From: Spirochaetota bacterium
Lineage (GTDB): Bacteria > Spirochaetota > UBA4802 > UBA5550
NCBI GenBank assembly: GCA_016928865.1
Contig: JAFGJX010000029.1
Span: forward strand, 1 to 57,327
Direction of reading: 5' to 3'
Length of the DNA: 57,327 nucleotides
Positions 45,474-54,528 of this stretch are shown here, piece by piece. Position 1 is the stretch's first letter; the number at the start of each line of letters is the position of its first letter. The position numbers and the translations under genes were made by a program. A model generated the notes under the pieces. The model saw only the letters and a program-made list of their open reading frames with translations, did no database searches and had not been told where the DNA came from.

Positions 45474-45646
45474 ATCTTTTAGCAGTTTCCTGAAAAACCC
45501 CATTCATGGATTTTTCAGGAGCGGTTTTGCTAAATCAATTAGCAAAACCTTGCATTTTTCTCGGCTTTAAGCCTCGAAAAATGGCGATACTTCCGTGTAT
45601 CGCTGGCAGTTTGCTGTTTTTCAGCAAACTGCTGGTTATAAAAGAT
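45474..45646. repeat. tandem array of five distinct hairpins with outer inverted repeat
   Basis: Five stem-loops follow each other with 0-3 nt between them. (1) TCCTGAAAAA 45488-45497 with TTTTTCAGGA 45511-45520. (2) GGTTTTGCTAA 45523-45533 with TTAGCAAAACC 45539-45549. (3) CATTTTTC 45553-45560 with GAAAAATG 45576-45583, plus an inner GGCT/AGCC. (4) GCGATAC 45584-45590 with GTATCGC 45597-45603. (5) GCAGTTTGCTG 45606-45616 with CAGCAAACTGC 45622-45632. All stems are perfect. ATCTTTTAGCAGTTT (45474-45488) can also pair with AAACTGCT (45626-45633) and AAAAGAT (45640-45646). It may be a mobile element, a structured RNA or a protein-binding site. Confidence 0.8.
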
Positions 45647-45746
45647 TTCTCGCAGGAGGGAAGTGGTCGAATTATCATGCCAGGCCCGATAATAAAACGA
45701 CACTTTTCCTGTCACACTATCTACTGATAATAGGTCTTTTCATAGA

Positions 45747-45776
45747 TTGATGGTTAGTTGTTGTCGGTGTTATAAT
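45747..45776 (+). promoter_or_regulatory. promoter of the chemotaxis operon
   Basis: TTGATG (45747-45752, four of six matches) is followed after 18 nt by a perfect TATAAT (45771-45776). The predicted start near 45783 leaves about 58 nt before the double-CheW ATG. Confidence 0.55.
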
Positions 45777-45840
45777 TTTAGATGATCTGTATGCTTTAAG
45801 GTTTTAACCAAATTCCTTCAGGGTCATTAAGGATGGGACA

Positions 45841-46911
45841 ATGCCAATAACATCATTACCGGATGTTCAGAACGAATCAGACGTAAAAGGTAATAGAACA
45901 ATCATCGTGTTCAGGGTCGCGGACAACCTGTTCGGCATCGATGTGGAGCACATTCGGGAAATAATCGAGCCGACGCGGATAACGCGCGTGCCTCTGGTGA
46001 ACAGGACGATCCTTGGCGCGATCAATGTAAGGGGATTGATTGTGCCGATAATCGACCTGTGCAAACGCCTGTATGACTGCGAAAGAACTGACAGTAAAAC
46101 AAGCCGTATCTTTATTTGCGAGGCAAAGGATGGCGCTGAAAGCGTAATGATCGGCGGCATGGTCGACGCGGTCGTTTCAGTGGCTGATCTGAGTGACGGC
46201 GATATGTCCGAGAGCCCTGACTTCGGTTCAAAGCTGCGGCCTGATTTTATCCGTTGCGCTGCGAAGATCGATGGACAGTACATCATGCTTCTGGATGTTG
46301 ATCGTGTTTTTGATATTGAAGAGCTCGGGAAGCTGGCGGTCCAGGATGTTAATGCGGCAGAGAACCTTGCGATCAAGTCCGAAGAGTATGAAGAGGAGGG
46401 TCTCAAGGATGTTCTGGGTCATGCGGATATAAAGGTATCGGAGGATAGAGGGAGTTATATCCAGTTTTCGATCGGGGACGAATTATACGGCGTCGATGTC
46501 AAAAGGGTGCAGGAGGTCGTAAAGATTGGATCGCTGGAACGTATCCCCAACGCGTTGCCATTTCTTAAGGGTGTCATGAATATACGGGGGACGGCGACGC
46601 CCCTTGTGGACATGAGGCTGAGATGTTCCCTGCCGGAGAAGGAATATACCGAGGATACGCCGGTGATGGTCATCAACGTGAAAGATATCCCGGTGGGGCT
46701 GGTGGTGGATGATGTAACAAACATTCTTGAAATCCCGTCAGCCGCGGTGCAGGACACGTTCCACTACAGTGCGCAGATTGACCGGGATTTCATATCGGGA
46801 CTGGCGGAGATATCGGATAAATTCGTAATCCTGGTGAATGTGGACAGGATACTGTCCGATGAGGAGTTCACTGATCTTAAAAACCATGAAGCCGATCTCG
46901 GCGCTTCGTGA
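45841..46911 (+). CDS. tandem double-CheW coupling protein
   Basis: The product is 356 residues. CheW domains connect chemoreceptors to the CheA kinase. Two domains are visible: the first from about residue 18 (TIIVFRVADNLFGIDVEHIREII, GAINVRGLIVPIIDL), the second from about 205 (YIQFSIGDELYGVDVKRVQEVV, GVMNIRGTATPLVDMR). A linker of about 35 acidic residues separates them. Fused pairs could bridge neighbouring core complexes in an array. AAGGATGGG precedes the ATG. It is the first gene of the chemotaxis operon, followed 32 nt later by cheY. Confidence 0.92.
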   Translation: MPITSLPDVQNESDVKGNRTIIVFRVADNLFGIDVEHIREIIEPTRITRVPLVNRTILGAINVRGLIVPIIDLCKRLYDCERTDSKTSRIFICEAKDGAESVMIGGMVDAVVSVADLSDGDMSESPDFGSKLRPDFIRCAAKIDGQYIMLLDVDRVFDIEELGKLAVQDVNAAENLAIKSEEYEEEGLKDVLGHADIKVSEDRGSYIQFSIGDELYGVDVKRVQEVVKIGSLERIPNALPFLKGVMNIRGTATPLVDMRLRCSLPEKEYTEDTPVMVINVKDIPVGLVVDDVTNILEIPSAAVQDTFHYSAQIDRDFISGLAEISDKFVILVNVDRILSDEEFTDLKNHEADLGAS

Positions 46912-46943
46912 TTGCACATAATACGACCTCAAGGAGAGATGAC

Positions 46944-47318
46944 ATGGGCAAACAGATTTTAATTGTCGATGATGCGGAGGCCATTCGACAGACGGTAAGC
47001 TTTTATCTTACGGAGAACGGGTATGACGTTCTTGAGGCCAGGGACGGAGTGGACGCACTCAACCTGCTTGACGGGAAGGCGGTTGATCTGATTGTCAGCG
47101 ACGTGAACATGCCGACACTGGATGGCATTGAGTTTCTTAAGAAAGTCAAAAATGACGATAAATACGCCAAATATAAATTTACGCCGTTTATCATGCTGAC
47201 CACCGAGTCAAATGACGCGAAGATCCAGGAGGGGAAAAAGGAGGGGGCGAAGGCCTGGATGGTCAAGCCCTTCAAGCCGGAATTGCTGCTCGAAGCTATT
47301 AAAAAATTACTGACCTAG
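46944..47318 (+). CDS. cheY: CheY-like response regulator
   Basis: The product is 124 residues, a single receiver domain. The acidic pair Asp9-Asp10 (LIVDDAEAIR), phospho-acceptor Asp53 (VSDVNMP), the switch Thr (MLTTESND) and conserved Lys (MVKPFKPE) are all present. It most likely carries the CheA signal to the flagellar motor. The start at 46944 has AAGGAGAG (46931-46938); the frame is open further upstream into the CheW gene end. A STAS gene follows. Confidence 0.93.
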   Translation: MGKQILIVDDAEAIRQTVSFYLTENGYDVLEARDGVDALNLLDGKAVDLIVSDVNMPTLDGIEFLKKVKNDDKYAKYKFTPFIMLTTESNDAKIQEGKKEGAKAWMVKPFKPELLLEAIKKLLT

Positions 47319-47374
47319 CATTGCCCGCCGCCGGGGAGCGGCGTGGCGTGATCTGGTTGAACGGAGCGAGTGGT

Positions 47375-47701
47375 ATGGAGATCCAGATAAAAAAGAGATC
47401 GAAGGCGATAACGATAACTGTTGATGGAGACCTCACCATCTACGAGGTCCCTGAATTCAAGAAGCGTTTTATCGCCGAGACGGCGGACTTCAAGGACATA
47501 GTTATTGATGTATCACGGGTCTCGAGGCTCGATACCGCGGGTTTGCAGATGCTGCAGCTGGCGCGTCGCGCGGCTGAAGCTGACGGGAAAACAATCCGCT
47601 TTATTGAGCCGTCGAAGGATGTTCAGCGGCTTTTTTCAATTTACAGGGAAAACCTTGATACCTGGAGTGCGTATGGCGGGCGGGAAAAAACACAGCTATG
47701 A
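47375..47701 (+). CDS. STAS-domain protein in the chemotaxis operon
   Basis: The product is 108 residues. The fold pattern is STAS (ITITVDGDLTIYEVPEFKKRF), with the switch loop RLDTAGLQMLQLARRA, where Thr takes the usual serine position. GGAG lies eight bases upstream of ATG 47375; the alternative TTG at 47321 adds a non-STAS leader. Its last 29 bases overlap the CheA start. STAS proteins next to CheA occur in other bacteria and may be kinase targets or array components; the role here is inference. Confidence 0.88.
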   Translation: MEIQIKKRSKAITITVDGDLTIYEVPEFKKRFIAETADFKDIVIDVSRVSRLDTAGLQMLQLARRAAEADGKTIRFIEPSKDVQRLFSIYRENLDTWSAYGGREKTQL

Positions 47702-49886
47702 AGAAATAGTAAACACATTTTTCACGGAGAGCAGGGAGCGGCTTGAGGACATGGAGGCTTCGCTGCTCGCGCTTGAAAAAAACGGCGATGACGAGGAGTC
47801 GCTTAACTCGGTTTTCAGGGCGGCCCATACCATAAAGGGCTCGGCGGGGATGTTCGGTTTTGACGATATCGGAAAATTCGCGCATTCCGTAGAGAACCTG
47901 CTCGGGGACATGAGGAACGGGATCCTCTCCTTCGATCACGAGATCGGCGCGCTGCTTTTCGAATGTCATGATTTCATGCTAAAAATAATCAATTTCTTCG
48001 ACGCCAACCGTCAGGCGAAATTCGCCAAGGGGATGCTCGAGCAGTCGCTCGCCCTGCAGGAGCGGCTCGCTTCATACCAGGAGCACCGCAGATACGAGAC
48101 AACCGCGAAGGGATCAGCGGAAGAAGCGGTGAAGAAGGAAGAGGACCGGTCCTCGGGCATGTCGGTCGATTCTCTTTCGTGGCATATTTCGCTCAGGTTC
48201 GGGCGCAATACCTTTAAAAACGGCTTTGATCCGCAGTCTTTCATCAGTTACCTGGGTGGTATGGGGAATATCGTCGATCTGAGGGCGATCTACGATGCGC
48301 TCCCGCCCCTCGAAGAGGCCGACCCCCAGGATTGCTTCCTCGGTTTTGAAATAAACTTCATGGGAGACGTCACCAAGCAGCAGCTGGAAGACGTCTTTGA
48401 TTTTGTTAAGGACGATTGCAAGATCCGAATCCTTCCCCCGCGGAGCGATATCGCTGAATATGTGAGGCTTATCGACGAGCTGCCCGAGAGCTCCATGACG
48501 ATCGGAAAGATATTGCACGAAATCGGTTCCCTGACAGGCGATGAGCTGGACGAGGCCCTCTCCATGCAGTCGGAAGGCAGGTTGAAAAACGAAGGCAGAC
48601 TGGTCGGAGAAATCCTGGTCGAAGAGGGAATGGTGCACAAACCGGTGCTCGACGAGGCGTTGAGGAAGCAATCGAAGGTCAAAAAGACCATGAGGGTTGA
48701 TACGGAGAAGTTGGACCTTCTCATCAATCAGGTGGGCGAGCTGGTCATCCTGACCTCGAACATCAAGCAGATTGCCTCAGAGCTGCAGAGCAGGGAACTG
48801 GAAGACTCGGTATCATCGCTTACAATGATGGTCGAAAACCTGAGAAACAGCTCCATGAACGTCCGCATGGTACAGGCAGGCGATTCATTCAGAAGACTGG
48901 AGCGGGTTGTGCACGACCTCAGCCGCGAGCAGGGCAAGGAGATCGATCTGGTCCTCCGGGGCGGGGAAACCGAGGTGGACAAAACCCTTGTTGAAAAGAT
49001 CATTGATCCGCTTATGCATATTGTCAGAAATGCGGTCGATCATGGCATTGAAACGCCGGACAGGAGGGTCGCCGCCGGAAAACCGCCGCGCGGCAAGGTT
49101 TCGGTAACCGTATTCAGCGAAGCCGGAAACGTTATAATCGAGGTGAGCGACGACGGCAGCGGGCTTAACAGGGAAAAGATATTGTCGAAGGCTGTCGAGC
49201 GCGAGCTTATCAGCCATGAGGAAGGCGAAAGATTATCCGATAATGATCTGTTCAAGTATATATTCATGCCGGGCTTCTCAACAGCGGGAACCGTGACGAA
49301 TGTGTCCGGCCGGGGCGTCGGCATGGACGTGGTGCTAAAAAATGTCAATTCCCTGAGGGGCACGGTATCCATTCAGAGCAGCGAAGGGCAGGGCGCCACG
49401 GTGCGCCTCAGGCTCCCCCTGACGCTGGTCATCATCGACGGGTTCATGGTCATGTCGGGACAGGAAATATACCTGCTGCCGCTGAGCATGGTGACCGAAT
49501 GCGCTGAGATAAACATCGATGAAGCCATGAAGGGCCAGAACGGTAATTTTATCGACCTGCGGGGCGAGCTCGTGCCGTATATTCGCCTGCGTGATTTCTT
49601 CAAGATAACGGGAGAGACAAACGGGAAAGAATTTGTCGTGATCGCGGAATATTTCGGCAAAAAGGCGGGCATCGTAATTGATAAACCGCTGGGCGAGATG
49701 CAGACGGTGATAAAGCCCCTGGGTGCACTCTTCAGCGGTATCAAGTGGCTGAGCGGCGCCACGATACTGGGAGGAGGCGAACCGGCCCTTATTCTGGACA
49801 TCCCCCGGTTGATACAGTATGCCCGGGCCGCAGGCCCGGACAGTATGAGGATGACCAGTGAAGAAAATCAGAGTACATGTCATTGA
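47673..49886 (+). CDS. cheA: CheA, chemotaxis histidine kinase
   Basis: The product is 737 residues. The domain order is P1 HPt with phospho-acceptor His52 (AAHTIKGSAGMFGF), a P2-like ferredoxin-type region (FLGFEINFMGDV), P3 dimerisation (RVDTEKLDLLINQVGELVIL) and P4 ATPase (HIVRNAVDHGIETPDRR, VSDDGSGLNREKIL, GRGVGMDVV). P5 CheW-like (RLPLTLVIIDGFMVMSGQEI) follows. The region between P2 and P3 (MTIGKILHEIGSLTGDELDE) is a helical insert. The start at 47673 has GGAG upstream and overlaps the STAS gene. It probably phosphorylates CheY and CheB. Confidence 0.96.
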   Translation: MAGGKKHSYEEIVNTFFTESRERLEDMEASLLALEKNGDDEESLNSVFRAAHTIKGSAGMFGFDDIGKFAHSVENLLGDMRNGILSFDHEIGALLFECHDFMLKIINFFDANRQAKFAKGMLEQSLALQERLASYQEHRRYETTAKGSAEEAVKKEEDRSSGMSVDSLSWHISLRFGRNTFKNGFDPQSFISYLGGMGNIVDLRAIYDALPPLEEADPQDCFLGFEINFMGDVTKQQLEDVFDFVKDDCKIRILPPRSDIAEYVRLIDELPESSMTIGKILHEIGSLTGDELDEALSMQSEGRLKNEGRLVGEILVEEGMVHKPVLDEALRKQSKVKKTMRVDTEKLDLLINQVGELVILTSNIKQIASELQSRELEDSVSSLTMMVENLRNSSMNVRMVQAGDSFRRLERVVHDLSREQGKEIDLVLRGGETEVDKTLVEKIIDPLMHIVRNAVDHGIETPDRRVAAGKPPRGKVSVTVFSEAGNVIIEVSDDGSGLNREKILSKAVERELISHEEGERLSDNDLFKYIFMPGFSTAGTVTNVSGRGVGMDVVLKNVNSLRGTVSIQSSEGQGATVRLRLPLTLVIIDGFMVMSGQEIYLLPLSMVTECAEINIDEAMKGQNGNFIDLRGELVPYIRLRDFFKITGETNGKEFVVIAEYFGKKAGIVIDKPLGEMQTVIKPLGALFSGIKWLSGATILGGGEPALILDIPRLIQYARAAGPDSMRMTSEENQSTCH

Positions 49887-50943
49887 CGATTCGGCGTCAG
49901 TGCGGATGGTGCTGACGGAGTTGCTGAATAATGATCCCGGCATTGAAGTGATCGATTCTTCCTCTGACCCGATTATAGCAAAGGCGAAGCTGCAACGACG
50001 CTGGCCTGATATTTTTATTCTCGATATCGAGATGCCCCGCATGGACGGCATCACTTTTTTAAAGGAGATCATGTCGACGCACCCCACGCCGGTCGTCATC
50101 TGCTCGTCGTGCACCAGGGACAATGCGCGTATGACCCTTCAGGCGCTCTCCGCCGGCGCGGTTGATATCATATCGAAACCGGAAACGGGAATAAAGGATT
50201 TTTTTTACGAATCCGCCCTTGTCCTGATCGATACGGTGAAATCCGCCTCCGGCGCGAACGTCAGGAAATTGCCCCTGCCTCCGGTGAAGATGCCGGCTCC
50301 TCCGGCAGGCGTTGATTCCGTGACCGGCCCGCTCAGAAGGGCGCCGGCGGGTAATATAAAACATGACGCGATAATCGCCATCGGCGCCTCTGCCGGCGGC
50401 ACTCAGGCAATTGAGGCGGTGCTGAAGGATCTGCCCGCTGACACGCCGGGAATCGTCGTTGTGCAGCACATGCCGGAACATTTTACCAGGGCGTACGCGG
50501 ACAGGCTGGACACGGTCTGTGAAATCCATGTTGAAGAGGCCAGAGACGGGACTCCGATTACGAACGGACAGGCGCTGATCGCTCCAGGAAACCGCCATCT
50601 GATGGTTGAAAGAAAGGCGGCCGGATACGGGGCGGTGGTCAAGGAAGGGCCCCTGATCAGCCGCCACCGCCCCTCGGTGGACGTTCTGTTCCGGTCGATC
50701 GCGAACAACGCGGGAAAAAACGCGCTCGGGGTCATCCTTACCGGCATGGGTGACGACGGCGCGGTCGGGATGCTCGAGATGCATCAGTCGGGGGCGTACA
50801 CGATTGCCCAGGATAAAGAGACTTCGGTGGTCTACGGTATGCCGTATCAGGCCCTCAAACAGGGCGGGGTCGACCAGGTGGCGCCACTGACAAAAATATC
50901 CGAGCTGATTCATCAGTTTACCAGGGGAGAACTGGCAAAATGA
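49858..50943 (+). CDS. cheB: CheB, protein-glutamate methylesterase
   Basis: The product is 361 residues. CheB removes receptor methyl groups for adaptation. The receiver domain has Asp10/Asp11 and acceptor Asp56 (LDIEMPRMDG). The esterase domain has the catalytic triad: Ser178 in IGASAGGTQ, His204 in VVQHMPEHFT and Asp300 in LTGMGDDGA. A Pro-rich linker (LPPVKMPAPPAG) joins them. The start is GTG at 49858 with GAGG upstream; the overlap with the cheA end is 29 bases. The partner methyltransferase CheR is not in this window. Confidence 0.96.
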   Translation: MKKIRVHVIDDSASVRMVLTELLNNDPGIEVIDSSSDPIIAKAKLQRRWPDIFILDIEMPRMDGITFLKEIMSTHPTPVVICSSCTRDNARMTLQALSAGAVDIISKPETGIKDFFYESALVLIDTVKSASGANVRKLPLPPVKMPAPPAGVDSVTGPLRRAPAGNIKHDAIIAIGASAGGTQAIEAVLKDLPADTPGIVVVQHMPEHFTRAYADRLDTVCEIHVEEARDGTPITNGQALIAPGNRHLMVERKAAGYGAVVKEGPLISRHRPSVDVLFRSIANNAGKNALGVILTGMGDDGAVGMLEMHQSGAYTIAQDKETSVVYGMPYQALKQGGVDQVAPLTKISELIHQFTRGELAK

Positions 50944-51100
50944 AAAAGGTTTCGGGAATCGTATGAAACATCATGGGCCATGCCGATTATTCATGGGAAC
51001 CGGCTGCAACGGGCCGCTTTGCAATTATATGCCAGCTTGACAATACATCGGATTGCAGTCGGTCGGAATTTGAGAATATTGCATGAAAAGGGAGGCTGCT

Positions 51101-52675
51101 ATGGTAACAATAAAAATGCTAATGAAAAAAATGCTGTTAAATGATATTCTTGCCACTTCAATACTGGTGGCGCTCGCGGTTTATTCGATTAATATACTGG
51201 GGCAGTATACGTTTACTGAAATGCTCTATTTCTGCATAGACGCTGCAATAGCCGCGGTATCGGTCACACTGGTGCAGTCGTATATCAGGTATAAAAAATT
51301 CACCCATATTTTGAATTTGTATGATGATCCCGGTTCCGATACTCGGCTGCTTAAATTGAAAATAATTGAGCATCCCCGTTTTGAAGGTCTCATTCATCTT
51401 TTTCGATGGGGAGTCGGCGTTCCGATGGTCATACTGTTTCTTTTCTTTCAGATAGACCTGGACGCGGCCCACGTGATTCCATTTTTTCTAATAACGCCTG
51501 TTATGATACTCAATAATGGAATCATTGCATATCTGGGGTCTGAAAATATTCTTTCGGTACTGCTCGAAAAGGACCGGTTGAGTAAAAATGTGATCGATGT
51601 GAAGGGGGTAAGAATTCTTTCCCTGAACGGGCGATTGCTTATGGTTGTTCTCTCTGTGCTGTCCATTCCGCTGGTCATAATGGGGTATCTTTTATTTCTC
51701 GTAAATACCGGACAGTTAAAGCTGGATTATCTCGTGTTCCATATCCTTTTCATATTGATACTGTCAGCTTCTGCCGTGCTGGTGTTGCTCCTCGAAATGT
51801 ATCGTAATAACCAGCGAAGTATTTCCGTAATGATCTCCGCACTTCAGAAAATAACCGAGGGTGATCTTGCTTTCGAATCCGTGCCGATGCTGGCGCTTAA
51901 CGAAATCGGGATTATCAGCCAGCATATTAACATGCTTCTTGTAAAGCTGAAGGAAATCATCGTCCGGGTCAAGGAATCATCCTCATTTGTTTCAAACAGC
52001 AGTCAGAATATAAATGAGGCGGCCCAGAGCATGTCACAGTCGGCAAGCGAGCAGTCGGCGAGCGTCGAGGAGATAGCGACATCAATGGAAGAGATGTCCG
52101 CGACGATTTCGCTGAACGCCCAGAACGCGAAGAAGACGGACGAGATCGCGCGCCTCTCTGCCGAACAGGCTGCGGATGGTGGCAGGGCGGTGCAGGAGAC
52201 CGTGGAGTCGATGCGGAAGATCAGCCAGAAGGTGAGCCTGATCGAGGAAATAGCCTCAAAGACGGACCTGCTGGCCCTGAACGCGGCGATTGAGGCGGCC
52301 CGCGCGGGCGAGCACGGCAAGGGGTTTGCCGTGGTCGCTTCAGAGATACGGAAGCTGGCGGAGAAGAGCCAGGGGTCGGCGAAGGAGATCGTGGATCTTA
52401 TCCTTGATAGCGTGGGCGTTTCCGAACGCGCGGGTGAACTCCTGAAGGAGATCGTCCCGGCGATCAAAAAGACCGCGGACCTGGTGCAGGATATAACTGA
52501 CGCGTCCGCGCAGCAGGACACTGGCGTGCTGCAGATAAACGAGGGTGTGGAGCAGGTGAATACCATCACGCAGCAGAACGCATCGGCGTCGGAGGAGCTT
52601 GCCTCAACCGCCGAGGTTCTGGCTGCAAATGCGAAACAACTTGGCGAGATGATTGATTATTTCAAGTTGAATTAA
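51101..52675 (+). CDS. methyl-accepting chemotaxis protein, multipass membrane type
   Basis: The product is 524 residues. The N-terminal 240 residues hold about six membrane helices with no large external domain. A HAMP-like segment follows (ITEGDLAFESVPMLALNEIG), then the signalling coiled-coil with the conserved tip region [27 protein letters not shown] lies six bases upstream of the ATG at 51101. It is followed by a paralog; compared with it, this one lacks 14 residues in each arm of the hairpin. It presumably senses membrane or intracellular signals. Confidence 0.92.
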   Translation: MVTIKMLMKKMLLNDILATSILVALAVYSINILGQYTFTEMLYFCIDAAIAAVSVTLVQSYIRYKKFTHILNLYDDPGSDTRLLKLKIIEHPRFEGLIHLFRWGVGVPMVILFLFFQIDLDAAHVIPFFLITPVMILNNGIIAYLGSENILSVLLEKDRLSKNVIDVKGVRILSLNGRLLMVVLSVLSIPLVIMGYLLFLVNTGQLKLDYLVFHILFILILSASAVLVLLLEMYRNNQRSISVMISALQKITEGDLAFESVPMLALNEIGIISQHINMLLVKLKEIIVRVKESSSFVSNSSQNINEAAQSMSQSASEQSASVEEIATSMEEMSATISLNAQNAKKTDEIARLSAEQAADGGRAVQETVESMRKISQKVSLIEEIASKTDLLALNAAIEAARAGEHGKGFAVVASEIRKLAEKSQGSAKEIVDLILDSVGVSERAGELLKEIVPAIKKTADLVQDITDASAQQDTGVLQINEGVEQVNTITQQNASASEELASTAEVLAANAKQLGEMIDYFKLN

Positions 52676-52749
52676 GACTGGCATGATGCTGTAAAAAATA
52701 CTCCGGAGTGATCGGTGATCGCTTTGGAATGGGACTGGGAGGATTTGTA

Positions 52750-54411
52750 ATGATTACAATGCAGAGCCTTTTCAGGTCGATAGCGGTGAAGTCTGTTGCA
52801 TACCTGGTGCTCTTTCTTGTGCCACTCGGGTTTTATTTCATAGCGGTCGTTGGCGGATATTCCGGAGATATCCTGATTTATTTCGCGGTTGATACGCTGG
52901 TTTCCGCAGCGATATTTTTTACCATAAATATGCTTGTGGTCAGAAGAAAGCTGGGTAATATTTTATCGGCAGTGACCAGCCAGGGGGGGGATCCTTCAAA
53001 AACGAAGGAACTTATTCTGCAATTCCCTTTTACCTATGCCAATATATCAATGGTGACCTGTTTTGCCATAATAGCATTCATAATTGTTGTGCTGTTGATT
53101 CAGGGAGCCACTTCGACAAATATTATTCCGCTGATATTGATAATCCCTGCGACTTTTTTTATTGTTTTTAACATCTCATTCTTCAATTGCGAAAATTCCC
53201 TGGCCGGGCTCCTGAAGCATGAAAATATCATCAATGCTGTCCCTGGCAGGGAGAGATACAGATCGTTATCGATAAATATTAGAATATTTCTCGTGGCTGC
53301 TTCGGTGCTGATGATCCCGGCGGTTATTTTCGGATATTTCATTGTTCTCCTGAACTCCCAGCAGATTGCGCTGGAAAATATTTCTTTCCACCTGGTTTTC
53401 ATCGTCTTCCTGTCGCTGATGGTCATAGGCATGACGCTCTTCCTGATGGCGAAAAACATGAACAGCAGCATGAGCACGCTGCTGTCCTCTATTGAGAGCA
53501 TCACGAACGGGGATTTTTCCATCGATGGTGTTCCAATGCTGACAACGAACGAAGTGGGGGTGGTGTGCCAGAACGCGAACAAGCTCCTCCTGAAGCTGCG
53601 GGAGGTTATCCTGGGCGTAAAGGAATCCTCGATTGTTGTGTCGTCCAGCAGCCTCAACATAAACGAGGCGGCGCAGAGCCTGTCGCAGGCCGCCACGGAA
53701 CAATCCTCGAACGTCGAGGAGATGGCGAGCTCCATGGAGGAGATGTCGTCTTCGATGGAGGAGATGGCCTCTTCGCTGGAAGAGATGTCGGCGATGATTA
53801 CGCAGAACGCGCAGAACGCGCGGAAAACCGACGAGATAGCCCAGCAGTCGGCCCGGCAGGCTGCCGAGGGCGGGGAGGCGGTCGAGAAGACCGTTGAGGC
53901 GATGCGGCAGATTCGCGAGAAGGTGAGCCTGATCGAGGAAATAGCGGGAAAGACGGACCTGCTGGCGCTGAACGCGGCGATCGAGGCGGCCCGGGCGGGC
54001 GAGCACGGCAAGGGGTTCGCGGTGGTGGCGTCCGAGGTGCGGAAGCTTGCGGAGAAGAGTCAGGGCGCGGCGAAGGAGATCGCGGAGCTGATCGCGAAGA
54101 GCGTGGAGGTTTCTGAGCAGGCCGGGGGCCTGCTGGCGGAGATAGTCCCGGCGATCCGCAAGACGGCGGACCTGGTGCAGGAGATAACGGACGCATCCAC
54201 CCAGCAGGACGCGGGGATCGGGCAGGTGAACCAGGGGGTGGAGCAGATCAACTCGGGCGTGGCGCAGGTCAACACCGGCATGGACCAGCTCAATACCATA
54301 ACCCAGCAGAACGCATCCTCCGCCGAAGAGCTGGCTGCGACGGCGGATTCCCTCGCGGCGAATGCGAAGCAGCTGCGGGAACTGATGGAATATTTTAAAA
54401 TGAAATCTTAG
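52750..54411 (+). CDS. methyl-accepting chemotaxis protein with extended signalling hairpin
   Basis: The product is 553 residues. It has a membrane-embedded N-terminal sensor with about six helices, HAMP ([20 protein letters not shown]) and the signalling domain with [20 protein letters not shown]. Relative to its neighbour, the first arm has three near-identical heptads ([21 protein letters not shown]) instead of one, and the second arm gains [20 protein letters not shown] (52737-52742) fixes the start at 52750 rather than 52708. The stop is followed at once by AAGGAGGTG. Confidence 0.92.
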   Translation: MITMQSLFRSIAVKSVAYLVLFLVPLGFYFIAVVGGYSGDILIYFAVDTLVSAAIFFTINMLVVRRKLGNILSAVTSQGGDPSKTKELILQFPFTYANISMVTCFAIIAFIIVVLLIQGATSTNIIPLILIIPATFFIVFNISFFNCENSLAGLLKHENIINAVPGRERYRSLSINIRIFLVAASVLMIPAVIFGYFIVLLNSQQIALENISFHLVFIVFLSLMVIGMTLFLMAKNMNSSMSTLLSSIESITNGDFSIDGVPMLTTNEVGVVCQNANKLLLKLREVILGVKESSIVVSSSSLNINEAAQSLSQAATEQSSNVEEMASSMEEMSSSMEEMASSLEEMSAMITQNAQNARKTDEIAQQSARQAAEGGEAVEKTVEAMRQIREKVSLIEEIAGKTDLLALNAAIEAARAGEHGKGFAVVASEVRKLAEKSQGAAKEIAELIAKSVEVSEQAGGLLAEIVPAIRKTADLVQEITDASTQQDAGIGQVNQGVEQINSGVAQVNTGMDQLNTITQQNASSAEELAATADSLAANAKQLRELMEYFKMKS

Positions 54412-54528
54412 AAGGAGGTGCATTGCTTAAAAGGCGGAAATCATTAATTTTTTTTCATTCGTTTGCATTGCTACTTAAATATCAACAACCGCTCCGGCGG
54501 ATACATCATTACAAGTGGAGGTCGCAGA

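Larger units (their letters stand above)
45266..45840. other. 575-nt intergenic region
   Basis: The argG-proximal 200 nt are very AT-rich with an A/T-only hairpin near 45313-45333. The centre holds a tandem array of five hairpins (annotated separately). The right part contains the cheW promoter. An open frame at 45506-45727 overlaps the hairpins and is probably not a gene. Confidence 0.7.

Noticed and set aside
45506..45727. A 73-codon frame over the five-hairpin array
   Set aside because: Most of it is the translated hairpins; the palindromes explain the open frame and no ribosome site is present.
53266..54423. A 385-codon minus-strand frame rich in Arg, His and Leu
   Set aside because: It is antisense to the second chemoreceptor and reflects the repeated codons of the coiled coil.
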